A stretch of 64,000 nt of DNA from Gammaproteobacteria bacterium (GCA_903970465.1 CAJCIO010000016.1:20560-84559), one strand, 5' to 3'. Shown: positions 8,949 through 22,431, numbered from the stretch's first letter. Notes: generated from the letters alone by a model not told the origin. Numbers and translations are program-made.

Positions 8949-9725
8949 ATGAAGAAGCTCGCCCTGTTTGGTGCCTTGGCATTGTCCGTGCTGTCGATGT
9001 CGGCCTTCGCCGATGAAAAACCGCTGAAGATCGGTATCGAGGCCGCTTATCCTCCGTTCGCCTCCAAAGCTCCGGACGGCACCATCGTCGGCTTCGACTA
9101 CGACATCGGCAACGCCCTGTGCGCCGAGATGAAGGTCAAGTGCACTTGGGTCGAGCAACCGTTCGATGGCCTGATCCCGGCGCTCAAAGTGCGCAAGATC
9201 GACGCCATCCTGTCGTCCATGTCGATTACTGACGAGCGCAAGCAATCGGTGGACTTCACCAACAAGTACTACAACACCCCGGCGCGCCTGGTGATGAAGC
9301 AGGGCACCACGGTCAGCGACAGCATGGCCGAGCTCAAGGGCAAGGTCATCGGTGTGCAGCGTGGCTCGATCCACGAGCGTTTCGCCACTGAAGTGCTGCA
9401 GCCACTGGGTGTCGAGGTCAAGCCGTACAGCTCGCAAAACGAAATCTACCTGGACGTCAGCGCCGGTCGCCTCGACGGCACCTTGGCCGACGCCACCCTG
9501 CTGCAAGACGGTTTCCTCAACACCGACGCCGGCAAGGGCTACGCTTTCATCGGCCCGGCCTTTACCGACGCCAAGTACTTCGGTGACGGCATCGGCATCG
9601 CTGTGCGCAAAGGCGACGAGGCTGACCTGGCCCGCTTGAACGCCGCGATCGCCGCGATCCGCGCCAACGGCACCTACAAGAAAATCCAGGACAAGTACTT
9701 CGACTTCGATATCTACGGGCAATAA
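8949..9725 (+). CDS. Basic amino acid ABC transporter, periplasmic binding protein (AotJ/ArgT type)
   Basis: 258 aa with a cleavable signal peptide (MKKLALFG... with a likely cut after SAFA, about residue 21), then a family 3 solute-binding domain ([25 protein letters not shown]). It would capture arginine/ornithine or related basic amino acids in the periplasm and deliver them to the two permeases encoded next. The start at 8949 follows GGAG. It heads the operon with the permeases and ATPase, and argR follows, as in the P. aeruginosa aot operon. Specificity is inferred from context. Confidence 0.92.
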   Translation: MKKLALFGALALSVLSMSAFADEKPLKIGIEAAYPPFASKAPDGTIVGFDYDIGNALCAEMKVKCTWVEQPFDGLIPALKVRKIDAILSSMSITDERKQSVDFTNKYYNTPARLVMKQGTTVSDSMAELKGKVIGVQRGSIHERFATEVLQPLGVEVKPYSSQNEIYLDVSAGRLDGTLADATLLQDGFLNTDAGKGYAFIGPAFTDAKYFGDGIGIAVRKGDEADLARLNAAIAAIRANGTYKKIQDKYFDFDIYGQ

Positions 9726-9734
9726 CGATATCGC

Positions 9735-9759
9735 AGGCAAGCCCCCTCGCGACGGGGGC
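9735..9759. repeat. Single REP-like hairpin in the transporter operon
   Basis: GCCCCC and GGGGGC (9741-9746 and 9754-9759) pair around a short loop, next to AGGCAAG. It lies just after the binding-protein gene, a common place for a hairpin that protects the highly expressed first message from decay. Confidence 0.55.
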
Positions 9760-9843
9760 CGCAATGGTGTGCGCTGCGCAGATATGGCGTGGCGCACGCC
9801 ATTGTTCATTTTGCTGAAGAACATTTTGCTGGAGAAGATTTCG

Positions 9844-9870
9844 ATGACCAAAGGCTTTTGCCGGTGCTGA
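9844..9870 (+). other. 8-codon micro-ORF overlapping the permease start
   Basis: An ATG at 9844 has a good Shine-Dalgarno (GGAGAAG, 9831-9837) and reads MTKGFCRC before a TGA at 9868-9870. It is out of frame with the permease and overlaps its probable GTG start at 9864. It could couple translation of the permease to ribosome arrival, or be chance. Confidence 0.25.
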
Positions 9871-10553
9871 GCGGTTACGGTGCCGTCATTCTCGACGGAG
9901 CGTGGCTGACCCTGGAGCTGGCCCTGTGCTCGATGGCACTGGCCGTCGTCCTGGGGCTGGTCAGCGTCGCTATGCGCCTGTCGCCCGTGCGCGGGGTGGC
10001 GTGGCTGGGCGACCTGTATTCGACGGTGATCCGCGGCATCCCGGACCTGGTGCTGATCCTGCTGATCTTCTACGGGGGTCAGGTGTTGCTCAATACCGTC
10101 GCGCCGCTGCTGGGGCATGACGACTACATCGATCTCGATCCGCTGGTGTCGGGCATCTTTACCCTGGGCTTCATCTTTGGCGCCTATCTGTCCGAGACCT
10201 TTCGCGGCGCCTTCATGGCCATTCCAAAGGGCCAGTCCGAGGCGGGTATCGCCTATGGCATGAGCAGCCTGAAGGTGTTCTTCCGGGTGCTGGTCCCACA
10301 GATGATTCGGCTGGCGATCCCGGGGATTACCAATAATTGGCTGGTGCTCACCAAGGCCACTGCCCTGGTATCGGTGGTCGGGCTGCAGGACATGATGTTC
10401 AAGGCCAAACAGGCCGGTGACGCCACCGGCAAGCCCTTTACCTTCTATCTGGCCGTGGCGGGCATGTACCTGGTGTTGACCAGCGTGTCGCTGCTGCTTT
10501 TGCGCTGGGTCGAGCGCCGCTATTCGGTGGGCGTGCGGATGGCCGATCTGTGA
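9864..10553 (+). CDS. Basic amino acid ABC transporter permease (HisQ/AotQ type)
   Basis: 229 aa inner-membrane protein of the HisMQ family with about five membrane helices and the EAA loop (AIPKGQSEAGIAYGMSSLKV). I chose the GTG at 9864 because relatives start at the equivalent of LSGYGAVILDGAW. The frame is open back to 9789, but that stretch is unlike the family. There is no in-frame ATG at this position, so a weak start or coupling to the preceding micro-ORF is likely. It pairs with the next permease to form the membrane channel. Confidence 0.88.
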   Translation: MLSGYGAVILDGAWLTLELALCSMALAVVLGLVSVAMRLSPVRGVAWLGDLYSTVIRGIPDLVLILLIFYGGQVLLNTVAPLLGHDDYIDLDPLVSGIFTLGFIFGAYLSETFRGAFMAIPKGQSEAGIAYGMSSLKVFFRVLVPQMIRLAIPGITNNWLVLTKATALVSVVGLQDMMFKAKQAGDATGKPFTFYLAVAGMYLVLTSVSLLLLRWVERRYSVGVRMADL

Positions 10554-10563
10554 GGGCGTTGCT

Positions 10564-11259
10564 GTGATATTCGATTACCACGTGGTCTGGGCCAACCTGC
10601 CACTGTACTTCTGGGGCATGCTCGAAACCCTCAAGCTGCTGGGTATCTCGCTGTTTTTCGGCTTGTTGGCGGCCTTGCCGCTGGCGCTGATGCGGGTCTC
10701 GAAGAACCGCCTGATCAACTGGCCGGCGTGGTTCTACACCTACGTGATCCGCGGCACGCCGATGCTGGTGCAGTTGTTTCTGATCTACTACGGTCTGTCG
10801 CAGTTCGCTGCGGTGCGCGAGAGCCCTTTCTGGCCGCTGCTCAAGAGCGCGACTTTCTGCGCCTGCCTGGCGTTTGCGATCAACACCAGTGCCTACACCG
10901 CCGAGATTATCGCCGGCAGTCTGCGGGCCACACCGCCCGGCGAGATCGAGGCGGCCCGGGCCATGGGGATGTCGCCGCGCCAGTTGTATCGGCGCATTCT
11001 GCTGCCCTCGGCCTTGCGCCGGGCCCTGCCGCAATACAGTAACGAGGTGATCATGATGCTGCAGACCACCAGTCTCGCGTCCATCGTCACCCTCATGGAC
11101 ATCACCGGTGCCGCGCAGACGGTCTACGCCAAGTATTACTTCCCGTTCGAGGCGTACATCACCGCCGGGGCGTTCTATCTGGCCCTGACCTTCATTCTCG
11201 TCCGCCTGTTCAAGCGCGCCGAGCGCCGCTGGCTGGGCTACATGGCGCCGCGTCACTGA
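10564..11259 (+). CDS. Basic amino acid ABC transporter permease (HisM/AotM type)
   Basis: 231 aa, HisMQ family, about five membrane helices. The [15 protein letters not shown] segment and the EAA loop ([17 protein letters not shown]) are clear. The start is a GTG at 10564, 8 nt after the previous stop, so the two permeases are translated together. It forms the second half of the transmembrane channel. The aotO gene found in the P. aeruginosa aot operon is absent: only 46 bp separate this gene from the ATPase. Confidence 0.92.
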   Translation: MIFDYHVVWANLPLYFWGMLETLKLLGISLFFGLLAALPLALMRVSKNRLINWPAWFYTYVIRGTPMLVQLFLIYYGLSQFAAVRESPFWPLLKSATFCACLAFAINTSAYTAEIIAGSLRATPPGEIEAARAMGMSPRQLYRRILLPSALRRALPQYSNEVIMMLQTTSLASIVTLMDITGAAQTVYAKYYFPFEAYITAGAFYLALTFILVRLFKRAERRWLGYMAPRH

Positions 11260-11305
11260 GCCTTTTTCGTCACAGGCGCCCAAGCGCCGATTGAGACCGT
11301 TGAAT

Positions 11306-12070
11306 ATGTACAAACTCGAAGTCCAGGACCTGCACAAGCGCTACGGCAGCCACGAGGTGCTCAAGGGCGTGTCGCTGGCCGCCAAGGCCGGAGATGTCAT
11401 CAGCATCATCGGCTCCAGTGGCTCGGGCAAGAGCACCTTCCTGCGCTGCATCAACCTGCTGGAACAACCCCACGCCGGGCGCATCCTGCTCAATAACGAA
11501 GAGCTGGCGCTGGTGCCTGGCAAGGACGGCGCGCTGCGGGCTGCCGACCCCAGACAGCTGCAACGCTTGCGTTCGCGGCTGGCCATGGTGTTCCAGCATT
11601 TCAACCTGTGGTCGCACATGACCGCCCTCGAAAACGTCATTGAAGTGCCGATGCACGTGCTCGGCATGAGCAAGCGCGAGGCGCTCGAAAAGGCCGAGCA
11701 TTATCTCGCCAAGGTTGGCGTCGGGCACCGCAAGGATGCCTATCCCGGCCACATGTCCGGTGGCGAGCAGCAGCGGGTGGCGATTGCCCGGGCGCTGGCC
11801 GTGGAGCCTGAGGTGATGCTGTTCGACGAGCCCACCTCGGCGCTCGATCCCGAGCTGGTCGGTGACGTGCTAAAGGTCATGAAGGGCCTGGCGCAAGAGG
11901 GGCGAACCATGGTGGTGGTCACGCACGAGATGGGCTTTGCCCGCGAAGTGTCCAACCAGCTTATTTTCCTCCACCAGGGGCGCATCGAAGAGCAGGGCGA
12001 TCCACGCCAGGTGTTGAGCAATCCGCAGTCTGAACGGTTGCAGCAGTTTCTGTCCGGCAGCCTCAAATAG
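11306..12070 (+). CDS. Basic amino acid ABC transporter ATP-binding protein (HisP/AotP type)
   Basis: 254 aa. Walker [11 protein letters not shown]-loop FQHFNLW, signature SGGEQQR, Walker B VMLFDEP and the switch His in VVVTHEMGF are all present. It powers uptake through the two permeases. I chose the ATG at 11306 ([14 protein letters not shown]); an in-frame TTG five codons earlier is possible. The gene is last in the transporter operon, 144 bp before argR. Confidence 0.95.
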   Translation: MYKLEVQDLHKRYGSHEVLKGVSLAAKAGDVISIIGSSGSGKSTFLRCINLLEQPHAGRILLNNEELALVPGKDGALRAADPRQLQRLRSRLAMVFQHFNLWSHMTALENVIEVPMHVLGMSKREALEKAEHYLAKVGVGHRKDAYPGHMSGGEQQRVAIARALAVEPEVMLFDEPTSALDPELVGDVLKVMKGLAQEGRTMVVVTHEMGFAREVSNQLIFLHQGRIEEQGDPRQVLSNPQSERLQQFLSGSLK

Positions 12071-12214
12071 TCCGGATCGTGTATTGATACAGTTCGCCGC
12101 TGCCACCGGGCGAAGAAACAAGGCATGCTGCGCAACTCGCGGTATGACCGGATGGATTTCCAGGGTGCCCAGGCATCCGGCCAGCGATATTGAACAGGTT
12201 TCGGACCGTATCCC

Positions 12215-13198
12215 ATGACAACCCACCGAATTGGTTTTCTGATCTGGCCCAGCGCCAAGGCCCTGACTTTGGCTCTGGCCGAAGAAGCCTTGCGCGTCGC
12301 CCAGCGGGTGCATCCGGATGTCAGCTACGAGCTGTTGTTCCTGCAGGCCGAGGCACCGGTTGAAGGCAGCGGCTGGCGCTTGCCGGGTGAACCGTGGGCG
12401 GGACGCCTGGACGGCTGCAGCAAGGTCTTCCTGCTGGCGGACGAGCCACCGGCGGCCCTCAGTGGCCCGCTGAGCAGCGCGCTCAAGCAACTGGTGCGCA
12501 GTGGTTGCTCCATCGGTGGGCTGTCGGCCGGGGTCTATCCGCTGGCTCAGTTGGGGTTGCTGGACGGGTATCGTGCGGCGGTGCACTGGCGCTGGCAGGA
12601 TGATTTCGCCGAGCGCTACCCCAAGGTCATCGCCACCAGCCACCTGTTCGACTGGGATCGCGATCGCATGACCGCCTGTGGCGGGCTGTCGGTGCTCGAC
12701 CTGTTGCTGGCGGTGCTGGCCCGTGATCATGGTGCCGAGCTGGCCGGTGCGGTGTCGGAAGAACTTGTGGTCGAGCGTATCCGCGAAGGCGGTGAGCGCC
12801 AGCGCATTCCGCTGCAGAATCGCCTCGGCTCCAGCCATCCCAAGCTGACCCAGGCAGTCTTGCTGATGGAAGCCAACATCGAAGAGCCGCTGACCACCGA
12901 CGAGATCGCCCAGCACGTGTGCGTGTCGCGACGCCAGCTGGAGCGGATCTTCAAGCAGTATCTCAATCGCGTTCCCAGCCAGTACTACCTGGAGCTGCGC
13001 CTGAACAAGGCCCGGCAGATGCTCATGCAGACCAGCAAGTCGATCATCCAGATCGGCCTGTCGTGCGGCTTCTCCTCCGGGCCGCACTTCTCCAGCGCCT
13101 ATCGCAATTTCTTCGGCGCCACCCCTCGCGAAGACCGCAACCAGCGCCGCAGCAGCAGCCCGTTCGAGCTATCGCCGGTGCCCGCCGAGCGCGGTTGA
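12215..13198 (+). CDS. argR: AraC-family arginine regulator
   Basis: 327 aa. The N-terminal part (about 1-190) resembles a DJ-1/glutamine amidotransferase-like ligand domain. The C-terminal part (about 215-310) is an AraC-type double helix-turn-helix (TTDEIAQHVCVSRRQLERIF and SIIQIGLSCGFSSGPHFSSA). In P. aeruginosa, ArgR of this type (unrelated to E. coli ArgR) activates arginine uptake and the succinyltransferase pathway. Its place between the uptake operon and aruC matches that role. Half-sites of the ArgR type occur upstream of both. Confidence 0.93.
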   Translation: MTTHRIGFLIWPSAKALTLALAEEALRVAQRVHPDVSYELLFLQAEAPVEGSGWRLPGEPWAGRLDGCSKVFLLADEPPAALSGPLSSALKQLVRSGCSIGGLSAGVYPLAQLGLLDGYRAAVHWRWQDDFAERYPKVIATSHLFDWDRDRMTACGGLSVLDLLLAVLARDHGAELAGAVSEELVVERIREGGERQRIPLQNRLGSSHPKLTQAVLLMEANIEEPLTTDEIAQHVCVSRRQLERIFKQYLNRVPSQYYLELRLNKARQMLMQTSKSIIQIGLSCGFSSGPHFSSAYRNFFGATPREDRNQRRSSSPFELSPVPAERG

Positions 13199-13221
13199 GC
13201 GTCAGTGACTTTGGGTCGAAT

Positions 13222-13317
13222 CCTGTGGTGAGGCGAGCTTGCTCCCGAGGGGTCATATCTGACACTGCACAGGCGTGTCAGAGCCGGCCTCTCGGGAGCA
13301 AGCCCCCTCACCACAGG
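13222..13317. repeat. REP palindrome pair between argR and aruC
   Basis: The outer arms CCTGTGGTGAGG / CCTCACCACAGG and inner arms GCTTGCTCCCGAG / CTCGGGAGCAAGC form a long hairpin. It is close in sequence to the hairpin after acsA. It separates argR from the aru/ast operon and may end argR transcription. Confidence 0.85.
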
Positions 13318-13320
13318 TAA

Positions 13321-14769
<1,449 letters not shown>

Positions 14770-14840
14770 TCAGTGCCGATCAAGGGCAGCAGGCACCGCT
14801 TGCTGCCTGTTCAAGAGATTCAATGACAGGAGTGACACCC

Positions 14841-15857
14841 ATGCTGGTCATGCGCCCCGCGCAAACGGCTGATCTGGACGAGGTCAAGCGTCTGGCTGCC
14901 GACAGCCCCATCGGTGTCACCTCGCTGCCGGACGATATCGAGCGCCTGGGCGACAAGATCGCCACGTCGGAAGCGTCGTTCGCCGCCGAGGTCAGCTTCA
15001 ACGGGGAAGAAAGCTATTTCTTCGTCCTCGAAGACACCGACAGCGGGCGTCTGGTGGGGTGTTCGGCCATCGTCGCTTCGGCGGGGTACTCCGAGCCCTT
15101 CTACAGTTTTCGTAACGAGACCTTCGTGCACGCCTCTCGCGAGCTGAAGATCCACAACAAGATTCACGTCCTGTCGCAGTGTCATGACCTGACTGGCAAC
15201 AGCCTGCTGACCAGTTTTTACGTGGTCCCCGAACTGGTGGGCACGCCTTGGTCGGAGCTCAACTCCCGCGGGCGCCTGCTGTTCGTTGCCAGTCATCCCG
15301 AGCGCTTTGCCGATTCGGTGGTGACTGAAATCGTCGGGTACAGCGACGAGCACGGCGAATCGCCGTTCTGGGATGCCATCGGGCGCAATTTTTTTGACCT
15401 CAATTACGCCGCGGCCGAGCGCCTGTGCGGGCTCAAGAGCCGGACCTTCCTCGCCGAATTGATGCCCCATTACCCCATCTACGTGCCGTTATTGCCCGAT
15501 GCCGCTCAGGAGGCCATGGGCCAGGTGCATCCGCGGGCTCAGATCACCTTCGACATCCTGATGCGCGAAGGCTTCGAGACGGACCACTACATCGATATCT
15601 TCGACGGCGGCCCGACCTTGCATGCACGGGTCTCGAGCATTCGCTCCATCGCCCAGAGCCGTGTAGTGCCGGTCAAGATCGAGGAAGGCCGACGCAGCGG
15701 GCGCCAGTATCTGGTATCCAACGGTCAATTGCAGGACTACCGCGCCGCCTTGCTGGAGCTGGACTGGGCGCCGGGCAAGCCTGTGACCCTCGATCTGGCG
15801 GCCGCCGAGGCGCTGGGTGTCGGTGAGGGCGTAAGTGTGCGCCTGGTAGCAGTCTGA
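14841..15857 (+). CDS. aruF: Arginine N-succinyltransferase, alpha subunit
   Basis: 338 aa, the usual length. The N-terminus MLVMRPAQTADLDEVKRLA is characteristic of AruF, and the start has an AGGAG 8 nt upstream. Together with AruG it transfers succinyl from succinyl-CoA to arginine, the first step of the AST pathway. It is a tandem paralogue of aruG, sharing the N-terminal RP...DL pattern, HDLTGNSLL against NDLTGNSEL, and the FLAELMPHYPIY against FIAELMPKFPLY block. Confidence 0.95.
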   Translation: MLVMRPAQTADLDEVKRLAADSPIGVTSLPDDIERLGDKIATSEASFAAEVSFNGEESYFFVLEDTDSGRLVGCSAIVASAGYSEPFYSFRNETFVHASRELKIHNKIHVLSQCHDLTGNSLLTSFYVVPELVGTPWSELNSRGRLLFVASHPERFADSVVTEIVGYSDEHGESPFWDAIGRNFFDLNYAAAERLCGLKSRTFLAELMPHYPIYVPLLPDAAQEAMGQVHPRAQITFDILMREGFETDHYIDIFDGGPTLHARVSSIRSIAQSRVVPVKIEEGRRSGRQYLVSNGQLQDYRAALLELDWAPGKPVTLDLAAAEALGVGEGVSVRLVAV

Positions 15858-15931
15858 CAGGCATCACGCCTGCCCTTGTGTGTCATTGGTTGAGTGTCGC
15901 GGCGGTCGTTGACCGGCGCTGAGGAGATAGC

Positions 15932-18426
<2,495 letters not shown>

Positions 18427-18470
18427 GCAAGGGTATGGGAGATGTCATGGTTTTGGGCAAGCTGCACGTG

Positions 18471-18555
18471 CCTCTTGGCTGGCAAGCCTTGCTGCCATCG
18501 GTGTACGGCTTGGATGCGGCTTGCGCGGTGGGAGCAAGGCTTGCCCGCGAAGAGG
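18471..18555. repeat. REP palindrome pair between astD and astB
   Basis: Arms CCTCTTGGCTGGCAAGCCTTGC and GCAAGGCTTGCCCGCGAAGAGG face each other, of the class also seen at 58608. An open frame of 61 codons (from 18423, overlapping the astD stop) runs through it, but it is made mostly of the repeat and is probably not a gene. Confidence 0.7.
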
Positions 18556-18604
18556 CCGGTACTGCTGGCGACTTTAGAACGAAAGTGGCTGGAGAGTTGC
18601 GCCG

Positions 18605-19951
18605 ATGAAAGCGTTTGAAGTCAATTTTGATGGTCTGGTCGGCCCTACCCACAACTACGGCGGGTTGTCTTATGGCAACGTTGCCTCTCAGGGTAACAGC
18701 CAGTTGGCGTCCAATCCGCGTGAAGCGGCTCGCCAGGGCCTGGCCAAAATGAAAGCGCTGATGGAGCTGGGTTTCGTTCAAGGGGTGCTGGCCCCACAGG
18801 AGCGCCCGGACGTGTCCGGCCTGCGCGCGCTGGGCTTTACCGGTAGCGACAGCCAAGTGATCGAGCGTGCCGCGCGCGATGCCATGCCGTTGCTGATCGC
18901 CAGCGCTTCGGCGTCCAGCATGTGGGTAGCCAACGCCGCCACCGTGAGCCCCAGTGCCGACACGCGCGATGGTCGCGTGCACTTCACGGCGGCCAACCTC
19001 AATTGCAAATACCATCGCAGCATCGAGCACCCGACCACCAGCCGGGTGCTGGCGGCGATGTTCAATGACCCGGCGCATTTCGTTCATCACGCTGCGTTGC
19101 CGGCGGTGGCGCAGTTCGGTGACGAAGGTGCGGCCAACCACACGCGTTTCTGTCGTGACTATGGTGACCCGGGCGTCGAGTTTTTCGTGTATGGCCGTAG
19201 CGCCTTCGACACCCGCTACTCGGCGCCGCAGAAGTATCCCGCCCGCCAGACGCTCGAAGCTTCTCAGGCAGTCGCACGGCTTCACGGGCTGAGCGATGAC
19301 GGTGTGGTGTTCGCCCAGCAGAATCCAGCGGTCATCGACCAGGGCGTGTTTCATAACGACGTGATCGCAGTGGGCAATGGCGAGTTGCTGTTTCATCACC
19401 AGGACGCCTTTGTCGACACACCAGCGCTGATCGCCGAACTGCACGCTAAACTGACCAGGCGAGGCGGGCAATTCCAGGCGATCAGCGTGCCGCGGGCCGA
19501 GGTCTCGGTCGAGGACGCGGTCCGCTCCTACCTGTTCAACAGTCAGCTGCTCTCGCGTGCCGATGGCTCGATGCTGTTGATTGTGCCGCAGGAGTGCAAT
19601 AACAATCCGCGGGTCTGGTCCTATTTGCAGCAGTTGACGCAATCGGGTGGACCGATCGGCGAGGTCAAGGTGTTTGACCTCAAGCAAAGTATGCAGAACG
19701 GTGGCGGTCCGGCGTGCCTGCGTCTGCGGGTGGCGCTCAACGAACAGGAACTGGCAGCGGTCAACCCCGGGGTTATCATGACCGCGCCTTTGTACGACAC
19801 ACTGACGCAGTGGGTCGACCGCCATTATCGCGACCGCCTCAGCGAAAGCGACATGGCCGATCCGCAATTATTGACCGAGTGCCGTACGGCACTGGATGAA
19901 CTGACCGGGATCCTCGATCTGGGTGCGGTTTATCCTTTCCAACTCAACTGA
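18605..19951 (+). CDS. astB: N-succinylarginine dihydrolase
   Basis: 448 aa, the usual length. The N-terminus [18 protein letters not shown] is the family hallmark, and [10 protein letters not shown] near the C-terminus is also conserved. It hydrolyses N2-succinylarginine to N2-succinylornithine, two ammonia and CO2, the second step of the pathway. The short gap to the next gene (12 bp) shows a shared transcript. Confidence 0.96.
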   Translation: MKAFEVNFDGLVGPTHNYGGLSYGNVASQGNSQLASNPREAARQGLAKMKALMELGFVQGVLAPQERPDVSGLRALGFTGSDSQVIERAARDAMPLLIASASASSMWVANAATVSPSADTRDGRVHFTAANLNCKYHRSIEHPTTSRVLAAMFNDPAHFVHHAALPAVAQFGDEGAANHTRFCRDYGDPGVEFFVYGRSAFDTRYSAPQKYPARQTLEASQAVARLHGLSDDGVVFAQQNPAVIDQGVFHNDVIAVGNGELLFHHQDAFVDTPALIAELHAKLTRRGGQFQAISVPRAEVSVEDAVRSYLFNSQLLSRADGSMLLIVPQECNNNPRVWSYLQQLTQSGGPIGEVKVFDLKQSMQNGGGPACLRLRVALNEQELAAVNPGVIMTAPLYDTLTQWVDRHYRDRLSESDMADPQLLTECRTALDELTGILDLGAVYPFQLN

Positions 19952-19963
19952 GAGAACACGACG

Positions 19964-20257
19964 ATGTCCGACGCCCTGCAACTGATCCTTGAAGATACCG
20001 ATGGCACCCAGCTGGAAACCTCTTGCACCCGCTTCGCGGTGATCTGGCAAGGCAAGGAAGTCTGGATTCAGCAGGATGGCCGCGGCCAATTGCTGATCGG
20101 TGTCGACGTGGAAGAAGGCGACGCCGAATTCGCCAACCTGCTGCTGCGACCACTGGCGACCAACCTGGTCAGCCTGCAGCTGGAAATGGAACCCGCCGAT
20201 GCCGGTGACGAAGATGACGGCCACGTGCACGGCCCCGATTGTGGTCATACTCACTGA
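19964..20257 (+). CDS. Conserved small acidic protein of the ast operon
   Basis: 97 aa, acidic, with a His/Asp-rich tail (EDDGHVHGPDCGHTH) that looks able to bind metal. It lies between astB and astE with gaps of 12 bp on each side, and a small gene holds the same place in the aru/ast clusters of other pseudomonads. Some annotations call it a topoisomerase, but nothing in the sequence supports that. Function unknown; a role in arginine catabolism is inferred from position only. Confidence 0.85.
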   Translation: MSDALQLILEDTDGTQLETSCTRFAVIWQGKEVWIQQDGRGQLLIGVDVEEGDAEFANLLLRPLATNLVSLQLEMEPADAGDEDDGHVHGPDCGHTH

Positions 20258-20269
20258 GGACACCGGCCT

Positions 20270-21265
20270 ATGCTCGCGCTCGGCAAGCTGCTCGAACTGA
20301 CGCTGGCGGGCCGCGAGCCCGCCGAAAAGACCCAGTTGACCCAAGGCGGCGTGCGCCTGCGCTGGCTGGGGGAGGGTGCGCTTGAGGTGCGACCTCCAGA
20401 GGCTCATGACAACGGCATGGACCTGCTGCTGTCTGCTGGTATACACGGCAACGAGACCGCACCAATCGAGCTGCTCGATGATTTGCTCCATGACGTGGCG
20501 CGAGGCGACCTCAAGGTGCGGGCGCGGGTACTGTTTCTGTTCGGCAATCCCCAGGCGATTCGCCACGGTGAGCGCTACCTGAAACATGACGTCAATCGCA
20601 TGTTCAATGGTCGCCATGAACAGTACAGCGGCAACGAAGCCCTGCGTGCCCACGAGCTCGAGCGGCTGGCGTCGGCCTTCTTCAATGTGCCCGAGCGCAC
20701 GCGTCTGCATTACGACTTGCACACTGCCATACGCGGTTCGCGCATCGAGCAATTCGCCCTGTATCCGTTTCGCCAGGACAGCGAGCCATCACCGGTCGAA
20801 CTGGCGCGTCTGAGCGAGGCTGGCATGCAGGCGGTGTTGCTGCAGAGCAAGACGTCCATCACCTTCAGTGCCTATACCCGAGAACAACTGGCGGCCGAGG
20901 CCTTCACCCTGGAGCTCGGCAAGGCCCGGCCTTTCGGCCAGAATCAGCAAGTGGATCTGAGTCGCCTGCGCATCAAGCTGAGCGAGTTGATTGCCGGCAC
21001 CGAGGCGCCGCAGGCGGATGCCCTGGATGGCCTGCAGCTGTTTCGGGTCTCGCGGGAAATCATCAAGCACACCGACGCGTTCCAGCTGCACCTGGCGGCG
21101 AGCGTGGAGAACTTCACAGAGCTGGAGCAGGGCATGCTGCTGGCCGACGATGGCCCAGGCAAGCGCTGGAAGGTCGAGGAGGAGGGCGCGAGGATCATCT
21201 TCCCCAACCCCAAGGTAGCCAACGGCTTGCGCGCCGGCATCCTGGTGGTGCCTCACACTCTTTGA
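20270..21265 (+). CDS. astE: Succinylglutamate desuccinylase
   Basis: 331 aa zinc carboxypeptidase-like protein of the AstE/aspartoacylase family. The metal-binding pair is visible in [11 protein letters not shown] (His, Glu), with the third ligand in [12 protein letters not shown]. It releases glutamate and succinate from N-succinylglutamate, the last step of the AST pathway. It is the final gene of the operon and is followed by a REP pair. Confidence 0.95.
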   Translation: MLALGKLLELTLAGREPAEKTQLTQGGVRLRWLGEGALEVRPPEAHDNGMDLLLSAGIHGNETAPIELLDDLLHDVARGDLKVRARVLFLFGNPQAIRHGERYLKHDVNRMFNGRHEQYSGNEALRAHELERLASAFFNVPERTRLHYDLHTAIRGSRIEQFALYPFRQDSEPSPVELARLSEAGMQAVLLQSKTSITFSAYTREQLAAEAFTLELGKARPFGQNQQVDLSRLRIKLSELIAGTEAPQADALDGLQLFRVSREIIKHTDAFQLHLAASVENFTELEQGMLLADDGPGKRWKVEEEGARIIFPNPKVANGLRAGILVVPHTL

Positions 21266-21266
21266 T

Positions 21267-21353
21267 CTAGCGAGGGGGCTTGCCCCGAAAGGTGCTACAT
21301 CCAACACATCAGCGTGGATTTGCACATCTTTCGGGGGCATGCCCCTCGCTATA
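21267..21353. repeat. REP palindrome pair (GGGGGCTTGCCCC class)
   Basis: Arms TAGCGAGGGGGCTTGCCCCGAAAG and CTTTCGGGGGCATGCCCCTCGCTA face each other. It separates the convergent ends of astE and ribH. Confidence 0.85.
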
Positions 21354-21359
21354 GGGTGC

Positions 21360-21866
21360 TTAAACCGCGATCTTCTGCTGCGGCTGCAAGCGGCGCAGCG
21401 TGCGCACTTTGTGCAGGGTATCGGCGCAGGTCTTGGCTGCTTCGATGCCTTTGTGCAGGAAGTGATTGAAGAAGTAAGTGTGATGCTGCTCGCCATCATG
21501 GAAGTGATGCGGGGTCAGCACCACCGAGAACACCGGCACTTCGGTTTCCAACTGCACTTGCATCAGCGCGCTGACCACGGTCTGCGCCACGAACTCGTGA
21601 CGGTAGATACCACCGTCCACCACCAGTGCCGCGCCGATCACGCCGGCATAGCGGCCGCTCTGGGCCAGCAGTTTGGCATGCAGTGGGATTTCGAAGGCGC
21701 CACCGACTTCAAAGAAGTCGATATCGGACTCCTGATAGCCCAGGCGGCCCATTTCCTCGACAAAGCCTTTACGGCTCTGATCGACGATATCCTTGTGCCA
21801 GCAAGCCTGGATAAAGGCGATACGTTCGTTGGGGTGGCTTTTGCTATCGATTGCTGTGGGTTGCAT
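21360..21866 (-). CDS. ribH: 6,7-dimethyl-8-ribityllumazine synthase, type II (RibH2-like)
   Basis: 168 aa. The sequence fits the RibH2 type known from Brucella and other proteobacteria (ERIAFIQACWHKDIVDQ, EVGGAFEIPLHA, SVVLTPHHFHD) rather than the RibH1 type of the main ribD-E-BA-H operon. It condenses 3,4-dihydroxybutanone 4-phosphate with the ribityl-uracil intermediate, the penultimate step of riboflavin synthesis. It stands alone behind an FMN riboswitch, so it is a second, flavin-controlled copy if, as is usual, ribH1 lies elsewhere. The GGAG ribosome site is inside a hairpin. Confidence 0.88.
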   Translation of the reverse strand: MQPTAIDSKSHPNERIAFIQACWHKDIVDQSRKGFVEEMGRLGYQESDIDFFEVGGAFEIPLHAKLLAQSGRYAGVIGAALVVDGGIYRHEFVAQTVVSALMQVQLETEVPVFSVVLTPHHFHDGEQHHTYFFNHFLHKGIEAAKTCADTLHKVRTLRRLQPQQKIAV

Positions 21867-21877
21867 CTACGTCGACT

Positions 21878-21898
21878 CCTGTTTAATAAAAAAACAGG
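21878..21898 (-). promoter_or_regulatory. Hairpin masking the ribH Shine-Dalgarno
   Basis: On the reverse strand CCTGTTT pairs with AAACAGG around a 7-nt A/T loop. The right arm contains part of the AACAGGAG ribosome site of ribH. Together with the riboswitch about 75 nt upstream this looks like a translational expression platform. Confidence 0.55.
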
Positions 21899-21972
21899 GC
21901 ATGGATCGAAAGGGATTTCGTGGCAGGCCAGCCAAGGCAAAATAAGCCCGTGGTCGACCCGGTTGCCTATCC

Positions 21973-22123
21973 CGTTCTCTCTTCATCCGGACTATGACCG
22001 TCGGCCCCGGGATCACACCGGGTCTGCTGACCTTGACCGCCACAAGGGCTGCCAAGCGCTCGCGGGCTAGACGCGTTGCGCGCCATTACCGCCGGTGGGG
22101 AATCGCACCCCGCCCTGAGAACG
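21973..22123 (-). promoter_or_regulatory. FMN riboswitch (RFN element)
   Basis: On the reverse strand it begins CGTTCTCAGGGCGGGGTG and ends GGATGAAGAGAGAACG. The terminal P1 helix (CGTTCTC/GAGAACG) and the conserved core blocks CCCCACCGGCGGTAA, AGCCCGCGAGCGC, GGTCAGCAGA and GGGGCCGACGGT are all present in order. It lies 107 nt upstream of ribH and would lower its expression when FMN is plentiful. Confidence 0.95.
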
Positions 22124-22245
22124 TTGCCGTCATCGATTGACGGCGGAGATTTTTTATCACACTTTTTTGAGAAGTGCATCGTTCGCCAGCTAATCATTTT
22201 TGTCGGCAAGCCGCATAAAAATGCATAAGCCACGGATTGTGCATC

Positions 22246-22345
22246 CCCTGTGGGAGCGGGCTCTGCCTGCGAAGAGCGCATAATTTGCACCGCCAGCTCA
22301 TGCAGTGTTATCACCGACGCCTTCGCGGGCAGAGCCCGCTCCCCC
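22246..22345. repeat. REP palindrome pair (GTGGGAGCGGGCTC class)
   Basis: GGGAGCGGGCTCTGCCTGCGAAG on the left and CTTCGCGGGCAGAGCCCGCTCCC on the right face each other across about 50 nt. It lies between the riboswitch and the alaS promoter, which are divergent. Confidence 0.85.
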
Positions 22346-22431
22346 ATTGAAACAGCGCCTGACCGCCTGGTTTGGCATGCTCGGCAAGCAAACCATCTGG
22401 TAGATTTGATGGTCCCAATAGTACAAACACA

